Positions 13,428 to 23,870 of a DNA stretch of 64,000 nucleotides are shown piece by piece. This stretch comes from Marasmius tenuissimus (lineage: Eukaryota > Basidiomycota > Agaricomycetes > Agaricales > Marasmiaceae), in assembly GCA_029532415.1 (NCBI GenBank), contig JAQOTA010000006.1:1-64000 (forward strand), written 5' to 3'. The number at the start of each line of letters is the position of its first letter. Within the stretch, counting starts at the first letter, position 1. Below the pieces are notes generated by a model. That model was given only the letters and a program-made list of their open reading frames with translations. It did not search any database and had not been told where the DNA came from. The translations under genes and the position numbers were made by a program.

Positions 13428-15304
13428 ATTCAGGAGGTATTCTCTGAATTAATCCGGGATAAAATGCGTTCCTGGGCGACGGATACAGCTCTTGAATTCG
13501 TATCGTATCAGGTCGTGTTTGCAACTTGAACTCTTTCAGCCATCTGAGAAGAGGAAAATGGATATGAACTGACCAGTGAAGCTGAATGCTTTTTGTTTGA
13601 ATTAATTTAAGGAATAAAATGCAGGGGAATGAGGAACATGGACGTGGAAGGAGGAGGACAACGCGTCAATAGGGACGGCAATGAGTGGCCTGCGCTTTGT
13701 TTGTCCCGAACAATTTGAATTTCTCTTCTCATGACCCTTCACAATGGGTTCTCAGCTTGGTTTTCCCTTACGTCCACGTGATACAAACAGGCTAGCTCAT
13801 CTCTCAGTCTGAATCTCGCCAAAGGAATATCTACAAGAAAGTATGAAGAATTGCGATTCGTTCACAACAAGGGGATACAAGACCGCTACAATCTCCAAAG
13901 CACCCATTTATGGTCAGTTCCAGATCGTCGAACATCATCTTTTGCCATTAATTACTCGAGTTAGAGATGATCAGATTTAGATTCCACTAAAATTTGATAC
14001 TCTGGTATCAACACTATGAACACCGAGCAAAAAAAACGGGGAGAACGGGGTACAGAAGGGCATGTCAATTCATTCCACGGTACGCAACGAGGCTCCTTGG
14101 GTTTTCTTATCCCAGTTCGTGATATTCGCATGCCCCTTAAACCTGCAGGAAAGCTTTCAAAACGAGATGGACCAACGAACTGCGGAGAAATGGAAGCATG
14201 GCTGGACACGAACTACGAGGGTGACTACCTTTGCTTCAGAATCACTGATCGTAACGAGGTGTTTAAAGACAAAGCTCCTGTGGCGTAATCCTGAAGAGGC
14301 TTTATCACCGTTGAGGTAACTCGAGACTCCGGCTCTTACTAGCAATCATACGACTGATATAATTGTCATTTAGACGCTTCATTTGCCTTTACTAGTCAAC
14401 GTCGGACGGTCCCATTCAGAGAGAAAAGTGAGTACGTCCGAGAACTACTCCCAAACTACTGCTGACATTCCCCCTCGTACTCACCTCAAGCCTCTGTGGC
14501 ATGGAGTCTCTTACGCGATGGTCGGATTTAAACACTCGGATGGTTTAGAAAAACATCACACGATGCTCAAGCCACAGATCCGAATATCGAGGTTTCCGAA
14601 GGCTTCTGCTGTACGGGCGCGGCAACACTGAATACTAGGGCCATGCCGATCTCCCGTCATGACTCAAAAGATCAACACGAAGAGATTGCGGGAGGCGGGT
14701 TCATCTTTGAAGGCATTCATCTACTTACTCATACACATGGCACTCATAGTACTCGGGTTTCATGTTTTTGAGCCTGTGACAGATGCTAGAATTAGCTTAT
14801 GGGGTACAAAAGTTACCCAGTCAAACCTCAGGCATCAGGGTTGGCCTAGGGGTGAACGTCAAACTCGGGCTTCATCGACTTATTTCCATGTCCCTGTCCC
14901 GCTACAAATGAATTCAGACCATACCTCCGATGGTGCTTTTTACGCCAAATATAGACCCTCCTTGATTCCAAGCCCCTTCCAGTTCGTGTCCCGGTGAAAG
15001 CTATCCGACAAATATATCACATACGACAGGTGGTCGGGTAATCACATACTACTCATTCGCCTCTTTACTGAGAGGCAAACGCTCTGAGTCTCACTGGTCT
15101 GGGGGTGAATAACATGCATCTGGCAAAAGGGTCGCAAGAACAGAAAGGAGATTGCACTCCAGATCTACTATACACAAATAAAAGGAGTACCTCAAAGCGC
15201 AGAGTGGCAAAGGAACGAAAATCTATCATCCATCTATATGTGGGTCGCAGCTCGGTCCCGATCTTGGCTCACTGTCAGTTCCGACAGCTATACACAATCC
15301 AGTT
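13428..15304. other. Intergenic stretch between the RhoGAP start and the peroxidase end
   Basis: The first few hundred bases should contain the RhoGAP promoter. Small open frames exist (for example 14016-14288 plus and 14659-14997 plus), but I recognise no domain, no paralogue in the window and no convincing splice pattern. I see no RNA gene. Confidence 0.4.
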
Positions 15305-17457
15305 TCAAAGCGCAGCCTTCGTCGCGTTCCCCGGCAATTTCTCAGGGTGGACAGCAGTCTCTCGTCCTATGAACTCGATCAGTCCCTCGCGAGTCCCGGC
15401 AGCGGGGGGACGACAAGAAACCTACCTGGGTCAGCCGTAAGGGTGGGGAAGGGGGTGTCTGGGCAGGAGGCTTCGATGTGGTCCATCGTCTTGCCTGCGG
15501 GGAGGAAAGGTTTCTTCTTAACCTCCCTGACCTCAGGAATAACCTCGGAGCAGTCTACAAGATCATCGCGGTTGTGTCCTAAGATTGCCATCTTTGACAT
15601 GACGGCGCGGAAACGCTGGCGCATAAGTTCTTGGTCGTCTACAGTAGGGCGAGAGTACAGGGTCAGTTGCCGGTCGATCGGGTGTCGAGAGAAGATAAGA
15701 ACGTACTCGCGTATGACTGCCATAGACAGGCGGTTCTGGAAACAACGAGTGACACGTTTGAGTGGTTGAGAACTGCGCAATCGAGTGGTAGTCTTACCGA
15801 GAATCCCGTGCGATTAGGTGGTCGGAGGCAAGTCTAAAGGCTCCGTTAAGGGGCGGAATGGCTTCCCCCGGTTGAACTCCGCCAAAGGGTGGAGAAGTAC
15901 CTAGCAACAGAGTGGGTAAGGTTTCCTTCACCAGACAGGGAGTTCATACCATTGAGCAATGTCTATGGAAGACTTTCTGTTAGTGCTTGGCAGAGATAAA
16001 ACCGAAGAACGTCCGGACCTCTATAAAGAATTGGGTATCAAAGGCCGTCGGCGTGGTATCAAAAGGAGTGTTCTAAAAGTAAGGGAACGCTCATCAGTCG
16101 TTCTTAGGCCGTGCGTCGTCAGGAGGTGCTCCTCACCGGTGTCGACGGGTTAACATGCTCCTGGCCTCCAATGGTGTGAGAAATCAAAAGGTCTACCATA
16201 TCACTTGCGGAAAATCCGGCATCAGCGTGTCTCTCGATGAGCTGAGGAAGAGGATCGCATCAGTGTGGTTCAAAATAGCGTCCGATCCTCACCCACCACA
16301 TCAACAGAAGCCGCGGCATCGGGAAGTAATCCCTCCGGGGATGGCTGGGTTTCCTTGTCTCGGCCAGCTAGAAACTCAAGTCGGGGAGCACCTCTGGAAT
16401 GACATAGTAAGATCAAGTCTTAGCGTATACAAGGAGACGCCACAATTGTTTGAAACTCACGGGCAGTCTGTTATCCCGACGGCCGCGGCGAATTGGATGC
16501 TGAAAGACCATGAGTCGGGGAGGACGATGCTCATGAACCAGGGGAAACTCACAGATCGCCGTAAGAGATATCATGGGATAGACCGATTTGGAGCTGGCGC
16601 TCGACAATCGTCTCTGTAATGTGTTCATGTGGTTATTCTTGAGAGCCCATGACAGAGGTCCTCACCTAAGCCTTTGTTCAGCGCTGCGCGTGTTGGTAAA
16701 TGTTAGCATTGCCCGATTGATACGAATGAACAGGTTCCACATACGAAAAGCGAGTTCTACATTCCGGTGTATAATAATGGAGCCGTCTGTCTGATGGTCA
16801 GTGGCTTGACAGCTCGGACAATTCGTCGCTCGTACCAGCGCCGCCGCCCCTAGTGATGGCGGTAAGTCAGTATGTCAGTAGGCAGTAAGATTCAACCTCC
16901 TTACCCATATTTTCCCTCAGAGAGGAGACGCTTCGAGTAACCGATAGCATCATGAAACGACAGCTAATCGAGATATGTGAGCGCTCCTTCAACTTGGATC
17001 GATTCCAAATCTCACTTACGCGAAGGGACTGCAATGATTCCCCAAGAAACCATACCCTTGAGCGGGACTGCCGAGGCAGATCAACTAAGCTTACCTCATG
17101 AACAGTTTTACCTGACGGGCGAGTGTTAGCAACCAGCTAGCCGATCGTAGAAGGGAGAGTCGGTATCTCACCACACGGCTCCTTGCGGAATCTGGAGGGA
17201 GCGAGATCAGTCTCATCAGAAGATCCCGCCTACAATCCACTCACAAGTCCGACTGAAGGTCGTCTAAAACGTCGTACCAAACGCAACACTGTAAAATTGG
17301 AGAATATCAGAATCCTGTGCTCTGACAACGGTCTGCGATTGGTATGTACTTTGGCGTCCGAAGCGCTTCGTCCCCTACCACAATCTGCACGCTTGAGGAT
17401 AGCACCGAAGGAAAGACCGAACAGCGAAGCCAAAGTGAACGCATACGCCAATCGCAT
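15305..17457 (-). CDS. Secreted class II heme peroxidase, generic type
   Basis: Nineteen phase-consistent exons encode 368 residues: 17457-17350, 17288-17245, 17191-17172, 17111-17095, 17028-17020, 16963-16905, 16849-16836, 16786-16745, 16683-16666, 16613-16553, 16499-16461, 16393-16297, 16241-16137, 16072-16019, 15962-15950, 15900-15798, 15735-15707, 15638-15426, 15366-15305. A signal peptide (MRLAYAFTLASLFGLSFG) and a Lys-Arg site open the protein. CCVWYDVLDD follows, then distal Arg66 and His70 (RLSFHDAIG), the calcium loop GGGADGS, structural Asn107, proximal His198 (LISHTIG), SDHLIARDSRTAC, and DCSEVIP near the end. It should oxidise phenolic or lignin-derived substrates outside the cell. 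At the places where Mn peroxidases carry Glu, Glu, Asp it has Lys59, Glu63, Glu204. At the catalytic Trp site of lignin/versatile peroxidases it has Asp193. Hence the generic-peroxidase call. The exon 12/13 boundary uses an unusual donor. Confidence 0.88.
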
Positions 17458-17994
17458 GTTTGCGTCTGGTGAAAAGGAACGGAAACTAAGGAGAGGACGT
17501 CCAGAGAGGGAGCTGGTACCGATTTCACGAATGAGAGCGGCACCTTATAAATCTCTCCTGCCAGCGAAACCAAGATTTCGGGTTCATTCGGTAGTCGTGG
17601 TCGGTGAGAAAGCCGTTAATGAGGACTGCACTCATCCGGGCCTTTCCTCTAATGAACCAAACGAACGGTACGACGCCGTTGTTCGAGATTGCCCATGACA
17701 ATGGAGTGAGAGTTGACTCGAGCAACACTTTTATTCAGAATGTCATAATTCCGAGTTACTTACGCTACATTGCTGCTTCCATGAGTACGAAGGTAGGCGA
17801 ATTGCATGCAAACTTTCCGCCATATAGATTGTGAAAGAGACGACCTGGGCTTGATGTCATGATTTCTAGACCCGGCAAGTGTAGCTCCCGAAGCATCCGA
17901 GCCGGGGATGCAGGAACAACTCCTCGACGGTCCCGGGGGATGTCAATTTGCCACGGTAATCGCATACCGGGGCCTGAAAGAGAAGAATGAGGGT
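17458..17994. other. Upstream region of the peroxidase gene, up to the mobile block
   Basis: About 540 bp separate the peroxidase start from the left end of the inverted-repeat block, so this must hold the peroxidase core promoter. The start codon sits in a CAAACATG context. An open frame crosses 17183-17698 on the plus strand, but it runs over the peroxidase introns and is best read as chance. Confidence 0.4.
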
Positions 17995-17997
17995 CGT
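17995..17997. repeat. Putative 3-bp target-site duplication (left)
   Basis: The triplet CGT precedes the left terminus CACGACAGG. The same triplet follows the right terminus. Three bases can match by chance, so the weight is low. Confidence 0.35.
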
Positions 17998-18385
17998 CAC
18001 GACAGGCGCGCTGGACTTTTGCGAGCGTAATTGTAAACGCAAAAGGGGATCGTAAAAGATAAGGATTTACGACTCACTTTTGCAGTTGTAAAACCAGGCA
18101 GTTTACGACCGTAAAAGTGATTCTGAGTTTACTTTCGTTTACGACCGCAAAACCAATCGTAAAAGTTTTCCGTAAAAAGTTTTCTTTTACGAGGGTAACA
18201 CGTGCTTGTACGGGCCGGAGAACATCCATCAATTACGTGAGTAAAAGTGATTGTAAAAAGTTTACTTTTACGACGGTAAACTATGACGTATTACGACCGT
18301 TGATGGAATGTGTTTGTGCGTCCAAATGGTTTCGTTTTACGCCCGTAAAAGAATGACATTTACGAGTACAGAACACGATTTCCCG
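17998..18385 (+). repeat. Left terminal inverted repeat
   Basis: The repeat matches 34617-35004 in inverted orientation without indels and with only a few substitutions. Similarity stops after a GAGTACA(G/A)AACACGAT stretch. It contains about a dozen TTTACG or CGTAAA hexamers, often paired as TTTACG..CGTAAA. An open frame at 18117-18356 is a by-product of this simple composition; I do not call it a gene. Confidence 0.85.
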
Positions 18386-18539
18386 GGCGCCTTGACTCGG
18401 CAGAGGATGTGGGAGGCTATTCTCGAGTCGTTAGCGCAAAGGAGAGAACACGCTGTACATCCCCCGCCTTTGACGTTTGACGCTGTATTCATGTCTTGAA
18501 TGGCATCACGACTCGGAATCTACAACGGATAGTCAGCCA

Positions 18540-19393
18540 AATGTCGAGATAGAAGACGAAAACATACCTTTGCACGAAGAGCGCTCTCGAGCTCAAGAAG
18601 TGTAGTTACCAAGGGGAGTAAGGGGGTCCAGGGTTTGACTCCGCTTAATGAGAGCGAGAGTGAGGACATAGGAGGGGTTGGAAGCAAGATGGGGGGGTGT
18701 CAAAGTGTAGGTATAGGTCGTCTGGAGGGGGCGATGGCGATCGGAGGCAAAGAGGGCGATGAGCCGCTCGTACAGCTTGTCGCTGACCTCTGATTGAGCA
18801 AACTGGTTAGACGTAAGTCGTTCTTGGTGGGTTCTAGCATGGGGTTTCCTCAAGAGCTAGTGCCCTCTTCGCAGTCGGGAATCTTCCGACAAAGCAGGTG
18901 TTGAGCAGCCCAACTGTCAATTCTGAAGAGAAAGAATCAACCATGTTAGAAATGGCCGGAGGATGGATGCGGGGAACACACGCACTAATGAGCCATCGTC
19001 TAAGATCCTCGCGTGCGGATCGTTTATGTTGCTCGACGTTGGCGACGCTGAGCTTTGTTGCAGGAATGCGTCAGGGCGACAGATCCGAGACGGTGAGAAG
19101 GACGGTGAGAAGTAGTGGGAAGAGTTTCATACTTGTTGATCGCTGCTTTCAGTGATCCTCACGGCGAATTGGTGACAAGGAGGGGACGGGCCAGCGACGA
19201 GAAGGTGGTGATTAGCTGGAGAGGCTTGCAACTCCGAGATCTCCCAGAGCTGACGTATTGGCGAGAGCTTGGTCGAGTAGTTCGGCTCTTGAGAAGCTTG
19301 CCATTGTTGCTTCTGTTTACCACTGGTGAGGTATGGCGAGGCGTAAAGTCTACAAGAACGTGAGCGAACAAAACAAAACGAGACAATGCTCAC
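18540..19393 (-). CDS. Unrecognised intron-rich gene, outer left arm (fragmentary model)
   Basis: Several protein-like segments occur in order on the minus strand: MASFSRAELLDQALANTS near 19310, then a segment with HKRSAREDLRRWLISACVP near 19030, then VGLLNTCFVGRFPTAKRAL near 18880, then SDKLYERLIALFASDRH near 18750. Introns with plausible GT..AG ends lie between some of them, but I could not keep one frame throughout, so frameshifts or unseen introns remain. A mirrored, more degraded copy sits at 34072-34610. I cannot assign a function. The conservation between arms shows it was part of the duplicated unit. Confidence 0.35.
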
Positions 19394-19700
19394 GAGACGA
19401 ATGAAGTCTTCAATCCCGTCTACATCGTCTGTTTCCGCCCGACGTCCACGCCATCCTAGAATCTACACCCGGCGAGCCATCACATTCAACGATACCGATA
19501 TCAGTCGGACCACCAGCAGTGTCGACAACCCTGGGGCCACCGTTATGGCTTATTATGGTGGAGACGTCCCAGAGGACGCTGCTATGGCTCTTTTTGCGTG
19601 TTGTGGAGACGGTGGTGACGAATTGGCCGATGCGGGGATCACCTTTTCGGAACGTTCATTGATGCTCGAACGGGTAGTTAGGTATTGGAATTTTTGACAG
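19386..19700 (+). pseudogene. Possible 5' exon of the left T5orf172 gene, frame-disturbed
   Basis: The mirrored copy in the right arm (about 34005-33740, minus) reads SKFPPDIHAILEFIPDEP and PEDTAYDFLRAVETVV in one frame. The left copy starts with ATG at about 19398 (MKSSIPSTSS) but differs by a two-base indel just after, throwing the rest out of that frame. The right copy in turn lacks the ATG. So neither arm has a whole version. It lies about 200 bp before the T5orf172 exon and may be its N-terminal exon. Confidence 0.35.
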
Positions 19701-19892
19701 TTTCTTAGTCGACATGACCCTCGAGAGATAGGAGTGGAGGTCCACCTTGTGGAGATGGTGAAGAGCTTTCGGTGCTGGAGATGGTGGAAGTAGGAAAGAA
19801 CGAGAGACGCGCGGGAGAAAGCTTAATTGGTCAACAATTTTGGTTCATCCTGTAGGTCACGACTTTGTTTCTCAAAGTCGGCATCCGTAACT

Positions 19893-20615
19893 ATGATGAT
19901 TGCTTGCGACACTATTGTCCCACTAGTCCTTCCGGCTTGCTACTGCGCTTTGATCTCTCCTGACTTGCGAGAAACATTGCAGTTACATCCTTCGTTGATC
20001 GACCTTGAAGGAACTGAGATGGCGGAAGGTTAGCTCGCGTTTTAGGTCATAAAGTATGAACTCACAGGGCATAGTCTGGGTCATTCTGTGCAAGATTCAG
20101 TTCTACCTCTACAAATCCCTTTCACCTCAAGACGTGGCCGCGTACATATATGTGTTCTGTATCGAGAACAAGAACGCTTTCGTTGACGGTGTCGTTTTCA
20201 AGGTGGGGAGAACAAACGATGTCGAACGCCGAAAGAAGGAATGGGCTGCGCAGTGTCTGTCTCAACAGCACAAATGGTATGACCCCGTTCTGGTACGCTA
20301 CTCCCATCGAACTGGTGCGTATTCTTTTCCCTGATTCCCACTGTCGCGCTCAGGCGAGAGATAGAACGTCTCGTTCATCTGGAATTAGCAAAGATATGCC
20401 TACGAAAACCGAACGAGATCTGCACCGATTGTAAGTAGCGCGTGCACTGACAGATCACAACCAAGGTTGACGTTGCAACAGGTGGTAGACGACACTGTGA
20501 GACCTTCGAGCTACAGGAACGAGACGGAGAGGATGCGTTCGAAGGGTTGATATCGCCGATCATTAAGGAGATGGCAGCAGCGTCGCTGGAATGCCGGCCG
20601 CCTCGACAGAAGTAA
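19893..20615 (+). CDS. T5orf172 (GIY-YIG-like) domain protein, left arm
   Basis: Exons: about 19893-20031, then from the acceptor at about 20065 through 20297, then about 20359-20429, then about 20482-20615. The core reads AAYIYVFCIENKNAFVDG followed by VVFKVGRTNDVERRKKEW, the hallmark of T5orf172/MUG113 domains, a GIY-YIG-related fold: hydrophobic strand, then K-[VI]-G-[RY]-T and an RR-basic helix. ERLVHLELAKICLRKP and a Cys/His pair (CTDCGRRHCETFEL) follow, as usual in fungal members. The domain is thought to bind or cut DNA. The acceptor of the third exon is a non-standard GAG in both arms. ATG 19893 is the first in-frame start in this exon; upstream exons may exist. This is the only open copy of the two. 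Confidence 0.6.
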
Positions 20616-20645
20616 AACGGTCGTCACACATTTCTTGAATGTACC

Positions 20646-20886
20646 ATGAGCGTAGTTACAGAAAAGAACGACGGTTCGCACTCACCTGCAACACTCGCCC
20701 AGTGCGTTTTGACTCTGGCGCTCTCGTTCACAGACAAGTCTATCGATTATTTCGTGTATGTTCCGACTGCTTCATCCACGAACGAAAACTGGAGCGTCTC
20801 CAAGGTACGCCTCCAATCGCGTTACCGGAGCCATTGCAACTGATAACTATATCCCAGCGGACCGATATCCAGATTAATAAAGGTTC
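20646..20886 (+). CDS. Small unrecognised ORF conserved in both arms
   Basis: The first exon begins MSVVTEKNDGSHSPATLAQ and runs to a GTACGC donor after WSVSK at about 20801. A second short exon may start after CCCAG at about 20859 (RTDIQINK). The right arm carries the same start (MSVVTEKNDGSYSPAALAE, minus strand near 32790) but stops earlier. It begins 31 bp after the T5orf172 stop. It could be an independent short gene or part of the frame at 20957-21079. No domain is recognised. Confidence 0.3.
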
Positions 20887-20956
20887 AAGCTAAGTCCCCT
20901 CGATCGCGGGTACCCATCGTTGCCCCCTGACCGAAACAAACGCTCCCTGCAATGCC

Positions 20957-21079
20957 ATGACATTCATGCTTCACTTCGATGGTGACAGCTCGACCGGGTC
21001 CAGCATAGTTCTGGAGTTGCCACAGGAGAATATTATCCTCGACATACCGTCCTCGTCAGCGCCACCCAAAACCCTGTGA
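20957..21079 (+). CDS. 40-residue ORF with start and stop conserved in both arms
   Basis: The ORF starts MTFMLHFDGDSSTGSSIVLE and ends PPKTL. The right-arm copy at 32508-32633 (minus) starts MTFTLHSNSDSPTGFSS and ends SPKTL, with ELPQEN..ILDI in common. An overlapping frame on the other strand (20971-21186 here, 32401-32619 in the right arm) is also open in both arms, so the coding strand is not settled. Confidence 0.3.
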   Translation: MTFMLHFDGDSSTGSSIVLELPQENIILDIPSSSAPPKTL

Positions 21080-22170
21080 TGAGTAGGCGAGCCTTGAGGG
21101 TTTCTGCTATCCAACTTGCTACGTAGCTCACGGTAGATTGTTTTATGATCAATCACCTCGGCACGATCGAGCTCGAGTCCAAGCAACCATGGCGATTGCA
21201 GATGGAGTACCTCTCCCCACCTGGTTTTCGCTCTTTGTTATTTGTTGTTGTCGAAGCTGGAGGTGAGCTGAGAGGGGGACGCTGAACGTGGGGAGAGTGG
21301 GAAGAGTGGCCGCTCTGACCTGTCACGAAAGTTGTAAGCACTTTTCCTTGCAGTAACCTTCAATCTTACCTGTAGTTCTCCAAGACGGTGAAGGGTCGTC
21401 CGTTCGAGCTTCCACAATGTCCGCAACGCATCCAGCAGTTCGCAATGAACCTGAAATCGCCTGCGTACACGGGCTTGTTCGTTGGAAGTTGTTTCGGATA
21501 TTCCTTCAAACGCTCGACAGTGCGTCATACAGTCTCTTGAATGACGAAAACGGAAGAGGAAAATGGTTGTCCACAGAGCCAAATTCTCTGACCCATCCAG
21601 TTGCTCTTGCCATGTTCGTGGTGAGTATGTGGCTACTTCTTGTCGAAACCCGCTGATTGAACTCGTTGTTGAAGAAAGTGTCCAAATTACTGTCGTCCCA
21701 GAACCCTCCGTTGGGTCTTGTGCACAACGGGCTAGAGCAGCGTGGACCACTAACTTCGATGTTTCACAAGGGGGTGAGGGACCGGTATGCACTAAAAGAG
21801 AGGTCAGGCCATGAACACAGACAAGGTTGCCCCCCACGAACCTTCCACAAGCCTCAACGCCTGCCCAACTGGGTGCCCTCATGCATCCTCCAAACCAGTC
21901 GACGTCGGGATCGGTGGCCCATTCTTTCTGCCTGCGATACCGTTTGAGGGCCGAATCCACCTTGATTCAATTGCATTGGGAGTTGGGAGGCAAGGTGTAA
22001 CCACTGACGGAGACCTCGAGTTGGTTTCTTAGTCTCCGAGGGCGATGCTTCGGATCTCGTTGAGGGCGGTGATACCCATGCGCGTTTGAATTCTTTTGCC
22101 ACCCAGCAAAATTTCTCCATAAGGCTCTGGTGTGGCTGGTTGATACGATGCCGTCGAACAATTCATAAAG
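20971..22170 (-). pseudogene. Decayed Cys-containing gene, left arm
   Basis: Protein-like blocks run on the minus strand in several frames: KFCWVAKEFKRAW and SEASPSETKKPTRGLRQW near 22090-21990, GFWDDSNLDTFFNNEFNQR near 21700-21640, KEYPKQLPTNKPVYAGDFRF and IANCWMRCGHCGSSNGRPF near 21500-21390, then an intron (GTAAGA..GACAG, about 21369-21321) and a C-terminal block ELDRAEVIDHKTIYRELRSK that ends at 20971. Frames change between blocks, so this copy is broken. CGHC could bind metal. The mirrored copy is at 31400-32619. I do not recognise the family. Confidence 0.4.
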
Positions 22171-23057
22171 AACTCACCATTGCATCTGGACACCTCTGGA
22201 ATCGGATCTTTCACAAAGGTATTTGATCAGCTCGCCTCGCCGTCGAAGACATTTGCTAAAGCTCTCTAAAGACACCCTGGGCAGCCCTAGTCCCACAGGC
22301 CCCTTCACATGATGGGTGGTCAACCTCTACTTCTCTTCAAACGATCCATGGCCAGGACATCGAGGAGGGTAGCGACGCGGCGGCCCAGAACACGGTTCTG
22401 AGTCTCTGCTCAGAAGATACATCTGAGTGCGTACACAAAATTGGTCGAATTCGTGTTCTCTCATGATTCCTGAGTAGGTGGTCAGTTCTCTGCTGCATTT
22501 ATCTTTGGAGACAATGAACGGAGAGTAAGCAGCAGCTACTCACCGGAGCGTTTACAAGATCTAGGGAGCCCAGCAAAGATCTTACCAGCCCAATCTAGCA
22601 GCGAGATAGCGACTTCCCTTTGGACAAGCATCGGTCAAATTGCGTCGGATTGAAAAGTAAGAATTGAAAGATGGGGTTGAAACTCGTCTTCGTAACACGT
22701 GCGTGTAGGCCGGCCCAGCGTTGATCCCTATAAGCGCCTCCTTGAAATCTGAAATACTCACGGCTCGGGTACTTCACATAGATCTACGAGTTGATATAGC
22801 TGCTTTGAGAGTAATAGATCCTCCTGAGGCCTCTTACTTATCAGGTCTACAAAGAAGGTCTTTCGGGAGCTTTGTTTATTTGGCGAAATCGTTGTGACAT
22901 ATTACAGGTACAAGGAACTACTATGGTGAAAGCCAAGCAACAAGTCGTCGCTTAACCCATACCCCAATCCAAGGTCGTACTGGGTCTTGCTCGAAGTACC
23001 CGGTACCTCCTCGAAATTGCCCGTTAAGCCGTTGTTTGTGATTACTATGATGTCAAA
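22171..23057. other. Left-arm spacer mirrored at 30479-31390
   Basis: No gene is seen. The stretch has recognisable inverted counterparts in the right arm, for example around ACACGTGCGTGTAGGCC at about 22695 against 30830, so it belongs to the duplicated unit. Confidence 0.4.
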
Positions 23058-23870
23058 TTAGGACTCCAAAGGGTAGATTTCTGGCCTCGAACCAAAACGA
23101 TGGTTGGATTCTTCCATCGGATCTCGGAGACTCAGAGCTGAAAAGCACGATAAGAAAGTTTCGTCGGACTATGAGGCCAAAGTCGCGTCAGAAAACGATC
23201 ACAGAGATAAAAAAAAATGAGTCGACTTACCATCGGAAAATCTGCGTCTGAGGCAGGAGGACCCGTTGAGAATGACGAGGTGGACATCGAAGGAATGACG
23301 ACGGAGAGAGGATGGAGCTCCTGTTCAAGTTTGCACTGCCTCTGCTTGAGGTTGGCGAGGTTCCTCCAAGGTTTCTTCTCCTCGAGTGCCAATCCCCCCC
23401 AGGCAGCGGCAGCCCGTTTACTGAGCTGGGCACCCGAATGATCCTCACCCCGTAGGTTGCTTTCCTTGCAAAACTCGGCGCGAAATAGAATGAAACAGTT
23501 GAGCGAGTGAATGGGCTTGTTGTTGTTGGGAGATGAGGATGGAGACGGGGCCTCCATGGGATCGACTGGGAATAGGTGTTTGTCGTGTACTGGAGAGTGA
23601 GTTGGGGAACCTAACCTACTTTAGCCTTTCACAACTAACGAAAAAGATACAGAGACGTACTGATAGGATTGAGGCGTACTCCTGAGGGCATGGTTGACGA
23701 TGAACGAACAGGGGGCATCTTTGGGGAGGAAGTTTGTAAGGCTGAGTTAGTCGAGAGGAATCGCTGAGGAAATTGGTTAATATCCACCATTCTCCTACCA
23801 CCTTTTCAACCAAAATGTCGTTGAGAGATGGGAATTTCACCCCTCTATAATAGCACTTCGTGTTTTATGT
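23058..23870 (-). pseudogene. HMG-box gene, left-arm copy (L1), start codon lost
   Basis: The HMG box reads KPIHSLNCFILFRAEFCKES, then QLSKRAAAAW, then EEKKPWRNLANLKQRQ. The exon ends at a GTAAGT donor after DFPM. A last exon gives SDETFLSCFSALSLRDP and a TAA at 23058. It aligns along its whole length with the intact right-arm gene (29560-30478). The first exon region (about 23840-23690) is recognisable, but the ATG of the right copy is replaced by sequence without a start. Pro-Ser runs precede the box. HMG boxes bind DNA, usually by bending it. Confidence 0.55.

Noticed and set aside
17183..17698. 171-codon plus-strand frame, basic and long for its surroundings
   Set aside because: It covers several introns and exons of the peroxidase gene on the other strand, whose model is supported by heme-pocket motifs and phase.
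18117..18356. 79-codon frame conserved with 34646-34885
   Set aside because: It lies wholly in the indel-free terminal repeat and in a TTTACG motif array; conservation reflects the repeat, not coding selection.
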